Positions 61,470 to 64,000 of a DNA stretch of 64,000 nt are shown piece by piece. Origin of the DNA: Actinomycetes bacterium. Its GTDB lineage: Bacteria; Actinomycetota; Actinomycetes; Mycobacteriales; Mycobacteriaceae. Where the stretch lies: the NCBI GenBank assembly GCA_023432405.1, contig JAEYUQ010000003.1:62001-126000 (forward strand). The letters run 5' to 3'. How positions within the stretch are numbered: position 1 is the first letter of the stretch; each line of letters opens with the position of its first letter. The position numbers and the translations under genes were made by a program. The notes below the pieces were generated by a model. The model did not search any database and was not told where the DNA came from. It was given only the letters and a program-made list of their open reading frames with translations.

Positions 61470-62570
61470 TTAGGGTTTTGTTGGGTTGGGTGCTGGGACA
61501 GAGCCGATGTCAGAAGTAAATTCATCGCTGTGCTCTGCCAGGTAATGCTGAGCGTCCAAAGCTGCGCGACACCCTGTTCCAGCAGCAGTCACGGCCTGCT
61601 GGTAGGTGGGATCGGCGATGTCTCCGGCGGCGAAGACGCCGGGGAGATTAGTCCGTGTAGAAGGCGCGTCAACTTCAACGTAACCTGCGGAGTCCAAGTT
61701 CACCTGACCTTTTACAAGATCAGTGCGTGGGTCTTGCCCAACTGCCACGAACATTGCCTGAACTTCAAGAGTGGAAAGCTCACCAGTGCGGGTGTCTTTG
61801 AGCTCTAACTTTTCGACGGCGTTATCCCCCAAAACCCTATTCACTGTGGCGTTGGTAATGAAACGGATTTTATTGTTTTTCTTGGCGCGTTCCACCATAA
61901 TTGCCGATGCCCGGAACTCATCGCGGCGATGCACAATGGTCACCGTGGCACCAAAAGTGGATAAGAAATCTGCTTCTTCCATCGCAGAATCACCGCCGCC
62001 AATAACTGCGATGTCCTTACCTTTAAAAAAGAAGCCATCACAGGTTGCGCAGTAGGATACTCCGCGTCCGTTCAGAAGATCCTCACCCTCCACATTGAGA
62101 TGACGTGGTTCCGCACCAGTTGCCAGTATTACGGTTCGAGCCTGGTACTCAACACCTCCGGCGACGACTTTCTTAATATCTCCAGTGAGGTCTACGGATT
62201 CGGCAATCTCCATCCGTAAATCTGCTCCGAAGCGTTCGGCTTGGGCTCGCATATTGTCCATCAGCTGAGGACCCATAATGCCGTCCTGAAAACCCGGATA
62301 GTTCTCAACTTCCGTAGTCTTCATGAGATTGCCCCCGGATTCAAAACCTTCAAACACTAGAGGCTTTAACTCTGCGCGAGCAGCGTAGGTGGCGGCGGTG
62401 TAACCGGCAGGTCCTGAACCAATGATGATGATGTTGTGGATAGGTGAATCCTCCTCAGGGCGTGAAGACTGTGGTTGAGTCAACCCTTCATGCCCTTCAT
62501 GCTGTGAGGTGGACGTGTCTTGTGACAGATTGATACCAAAGTTATTAAAAAAATCCATAGCAAGTGCCAT
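61470..62570 (-). CDS. trxB: Thioredoxin reductase
   Basis: 366 residues. A ~45-residue polar extension (SQDTSTSQHEGHEGLTQPQSS) precedes the FAD motif IIGSGPAGYTAATYAARA. The redox pair is in SYCATCDGFFFKG, the NADPH motif is VIGGGDSAMEEADFL, and the closing FAD segment is GVFAAGDIADPTYQQAVTAAGTGC. It uses NADPH to reduce TrxA. The extension is longer than usual; the ATG at 62570 could be replaced by a later start near MDFF, but the core begins at HNIIIIG. Confidence 0.94.
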   Translation of the reverse strand: MALAMDFFNNFGINLSQDTSTSQHEGHEGLTQPQSSRPEEDSPIHNIIIIGSGPAGYTAATYAARAELKPLVFEGFESGGNLMKTTEVENYPGFQDGIMGPQLMDNMRAQAERFGADLRMEIAESVDLTGDIKKVVAGGVEYQARTVILATGAEPRHLNVEGEDLLNGRGVSYCATCDGFFFKGKDIAVIGGGDSAMEEADFLSTFGATVTIVHRRDEFRASAIMVERAKKNNKIRFITNATVNRVLGDNAVEKLELKDTRTGELSTLEVQAMFVAVGQDPRTDLVKGQVNLDSAGYVEVDAPSTRTNLPGVFAAGDIADPTYQQAVTAAGTGCRAALDAQHYLAEHSDEFTSDIGSVPAPNPTKP

Positions 62571-62679
62571 TCTAAAGGTTGATATCAGAATGGCAAGGTA
62601 GCCTCTCAGCTAGTGTTTCCCTAGGTTTTGGGTTGGTTTCGCCAGCGTGCGCCGGTAGAGCGATTTTATAGACGGTGCT

Positions 62680-62696
62680 GGGCGTCGATAAGGGAA
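62680..62696 (+). repeat. 17-bp dispersed motif, copy 4 (intergenic)
   Basis: GGGCGTCGATAAGGGAA on the plus strand in non-coding DNA upstream of trxB. With copy 1 it is one of two exact copies outside genes, so codon use does not explain the match. Confidence 0.75.
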
Positions 62697-62803
62697 ATGG
62701 TCATGGTGGGGCGTCAAAAAGATCAGGAGTTCCTCTCAGTGTGCAGGTTGATCTGCTCAACCTGTTGCGGCATCCAAGTCCTGTTTATGAAATCGGGTTG
62801 TGA

Positions 62804-63040
62804 GTTAGGGTAATTAGTACCCCGGGCTATAGCAGTCAAAAGCTATCTTGCGTTGACGGCGACATAGAGTTTGTTGATTCTAGGGAATCTAGGGGCGTGC
62901 AGGCCGCAGATATGTGTGCCTATGTGCTGCGCCGTGACCAAGAAGAGACGTTCGCTAGTAAGGCGTTACGTAGGGCGACAACGCGACTCGTGAAAGCGCT
63001 CGGCCCCGCCCTCGTGTGGCGTAGTAAGTGGCGTCCTTAG
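62804..63040 (+). pseudogene. DUF3800 protein, C-terminal remnant
   Basis: An open frame of 78 codons with TGA immediately upstream (62801-62803) and no good start reads VRVISTPGYSSQKLSCVDGD and continues IEFVDSRESRGVQAADMCAYVLRRDQEE, ending KWRP and TAG. The FxDSxxSxGxQxADMxAY motif is the conserved C-terminal segment of DUF3800, a family with an RNase H-like fold often carried on mobile or defence islands. The N-terminal ~150 residues are missing. It indicates a past insertion between trxB and sigM. Confidence 0.6.
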
Positions 63041-63053
63041 TCCAGAAAAAGCT

Positions 63054-63074
63054 CTGGAGCCTACGCGGCTCCAG
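63054..63074 (+). terminator. Hairpin after the DUF3800 remnant
   Basis: CTGGAGCC and GGCTCCAG form a perfect 8-bp stem with a 5-base loop, 14 bases beyond the remnant's stop. No T-run follows. Possibly the old gene's terminator. Confidence 0.45.
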
Positions 63075-63162
63075 GCGACAACGTTCCGATATCCGGTCCG
63101 TAGTAGGTTCAGTTTAACCTTTTTTGGCGCTTTTGGGCAACATTTTGCACAGCTTACTTGCG

Positions 63163-63273
63163 CTATCCCTGTGCATACAGCGCCACCGATGCCTGGTCGA
63201 TAGTGCCGTAGGTATCCTTGCCCCGCTCTATTATTCGACGGGCTAAGGCGCGACTGACACCTAGTAGCTTCAT
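63163..63273 (-). pseudogene. Short helix-turn-helix-like fragment
   Basis: 36 codons from an ATG, MKLLGVSRALARRIIERGKD and on, ending in TAG. The LGVSRALARRII part resembles a recognition-helix segment of recombinases or small regulators. Nothing complete surrounds it. Offered as a possible remnant only. Confidence 0.25.
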
Positions 63274-63502
63274 AACATAAGTCTCCGGGCTCCGAGAGCT
63301 TACCTGTTAGTATCGAACACAATGGCTAAGGTGTAGACGGTTACGGTTATGGTCAGTAGGTGTGTGCTTCTTGGACTATGTGACTGAGGGCTCAGGTTTG
63401 TAGTCCCCAGGTGCCGAACTATCAGGCCGTCAGTTCTCTAACAGCATCCAGTCCGGCGTGAGTGACTTATGTGTTTCGGGTGATGTACGCCCATAGTGCC
63501 AT

Positions 63503-64000
63503 TTAGATCTCCCCGAGGCTAGCACGCAGTGCTTCCCTGGCACGTCCCCGTCGGGACTTGATAGTTCCTGGTGCTACGCCCTGCATCTCAGCGGCTTGGG
63601 CAACGTTGTAGCCAGCGACGTCGATAAGGACAAGAGCTGCGGATTGATCCGGCCGTAAGGTTTTGAGTGCTTCTCGGAGCAATATCGCGCTGTCGATTTG
63701 TTCGCTGGGATCATGACTGAGGTGCTGATTGCAGTCCTCTGCGATGTCGTCACTATCGAGGATGGGTTGCTCCCGGCGGTTTTTGTGATGGGCAAAGTCA
63801 TAGCAACAGTTTTTTACTACGCGATACAGCCAGGTGCTGAGAGCAGATTCATTCCGAAAGCGATGGAGATTACGGCTAGCCTTGAGCCAAGCGTCTTGGA
63901 GAATATCGTGTGCGTCTTCCTCGGTTTTGGCGTAGCGACGAGCTACAGCCATGAGAGCCTTGCGATTTCTATTGATGATTTCCCCAAAGGCACCATGATC
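63503..64000 (-). CDS. sigM: ECF sigma factor, SigM-like (5' partial)
   Basis: The frame is open to the right window edge; 165 codons are present. Region 2 is mostly there (KTEEDAHDILQDAWLKASRNLHRFRNESALSTWLYRVVKNCCYDFAHHKNRR). Region 4 ends the protein (ALKTLRPDQSAALVLIDVAGYNVAQAAEMQGVAPGTIKSRRGRAREAL). Position beside trxB-trxA matches sigM of Mycobacteriales, whose regulon includes thioredoxin genes in corynebacteria. The usual downstream anti-sigma gene is not visible. The N-terminal part lies outside the window. Confidence 0.88.
   Translation of the reverse strand, partial: DHGAFGEIINRNRKALMAVARRYAKTEEDAHDILQDAWLKASRNLHRFRNESALSTWLYRVVKNCCYDFAHHKNRREQPILDSDDIAEDCNQHLSHDPSEQIDSAILLREALKTLRPDQSAALVLIDVAGYNVAQAAEMQGVAPGTIKSRRGRAREALRASLGEI

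Larger units (their letters stand above)
62571..63502. other. Decayed intergenic region between trxB and sigM
   Basis: 932 bases. It holds the fourth exact 17-bp motif (62680), a DUF3800 C-terminal remnant (62804-63040), a hairpin (63054-63074) and a 36-codon helix-turn-helix-like fragment on the minus strand. Where relatives carry an anti-sigma gene near sigM, none is seen. Confidence 0.5.

Noticed and set aside
62966..63322. 118-codon minus-strand frame between trxB and sigM
   Set aside because: Composition is unlike a protein (scattered Cys and Arg, no pattern), and it overlaps the clearer DUF3800 remnant on the other strand.

Overview
The window reads as the chromosome-origin region of an actinobacterium of the order Mycobacteriales, most like Corynebacterium and relatives. 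The reasons are gene order and gene content. The block sigM-trxB-trxA-cwlM / parB-parA-rsmG-yidC-yidD-rnpA-rpmH / dnaA-dnaN-recF-dciA-gyrB-gyrA-DUF3566-tRNA-Ile-tRNA-Ala surrounds oriC. A second block, fhaA-fhaB-pstP-rodA-pbpA-pknA-pknB-crgA, is the order's signature growth and division operon and starts beside a tRNA-Leu. Genus and species cannot be fixed from the sequence alone. G+C is moderate by eye and was not computed.

Layout. 0-12.5 kb is accessory metabolism and transport: the end of a membrane protein, AMP nucleosidase, two small membrane proteins, an M20 peptidase, the biotin ECF transporter bioYMN, a complete siderophore ABC importer behind a DtxR-like box, and a KtrAB potassium system. 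12.6-16.3 kb is a foreign-looking block: two tandem membrane paralogues, an unknown protein, and a glycine-zipper tail cut off by an IS3-family element next to tRNA-Leu. 16.8-26.6 kb is the Ser/Thr kinase and cell-wall operon. A DnaA-box cluster, a rhomboid protease, PpiA and a lysine/alanine-rich HBHA-like protein follow. 29.8-38.9 kb holds a DUF4143 ATPase with a 23-bp iteron array, a secreted lipase-like lipoprotein, a pirin-GNAT fusion, an AhpD-like protein, a beta-helix/FMN reductase/luciferase-like monooxygenase operon and a secreted trypsin-like protease. 39.0-42.5 kb is an AT-rich array of small membrane proteins and broken copies downstream of a large glycine-zipper protein; it looks like a polymorphic toxin/immunity locus. 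43-64 kb is the conserved origin region. It ends in a decayed stretch with a DUF3800 remnant and a 5'-partial sigM.

How it works together. PknA and PknB, the phosphatase PstP, the FHA readers FhaA and FhaB, RodA, PbpA and CrgA form a peptidoglycan-control module. CwlM, a known PknB substrate in mycobacteria, is encoded in the same window. DnaA, DnaN, RecF, DciA, gyrase and ParAB cover replication start and origin segregation.

The least expected signals are four. (1) A 17-bp motif, GGGCGTCGATAAGGGAA, occurs four times exactly, all within 14 kb around dnaA, with looser copies elsewhere. (2) The decaying toxin-tail/immunity array at 39-42.5 kb has a related, IS-truncated locus at 12.6-16.2 kb. 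(3) Four 10-bp iterons lie at exact 23-bp spacing upstream of the DUF4143 ATPase. (4) A second dense DnaA-box cluster lies between crgA and the rhomboid gene, far from oriC.
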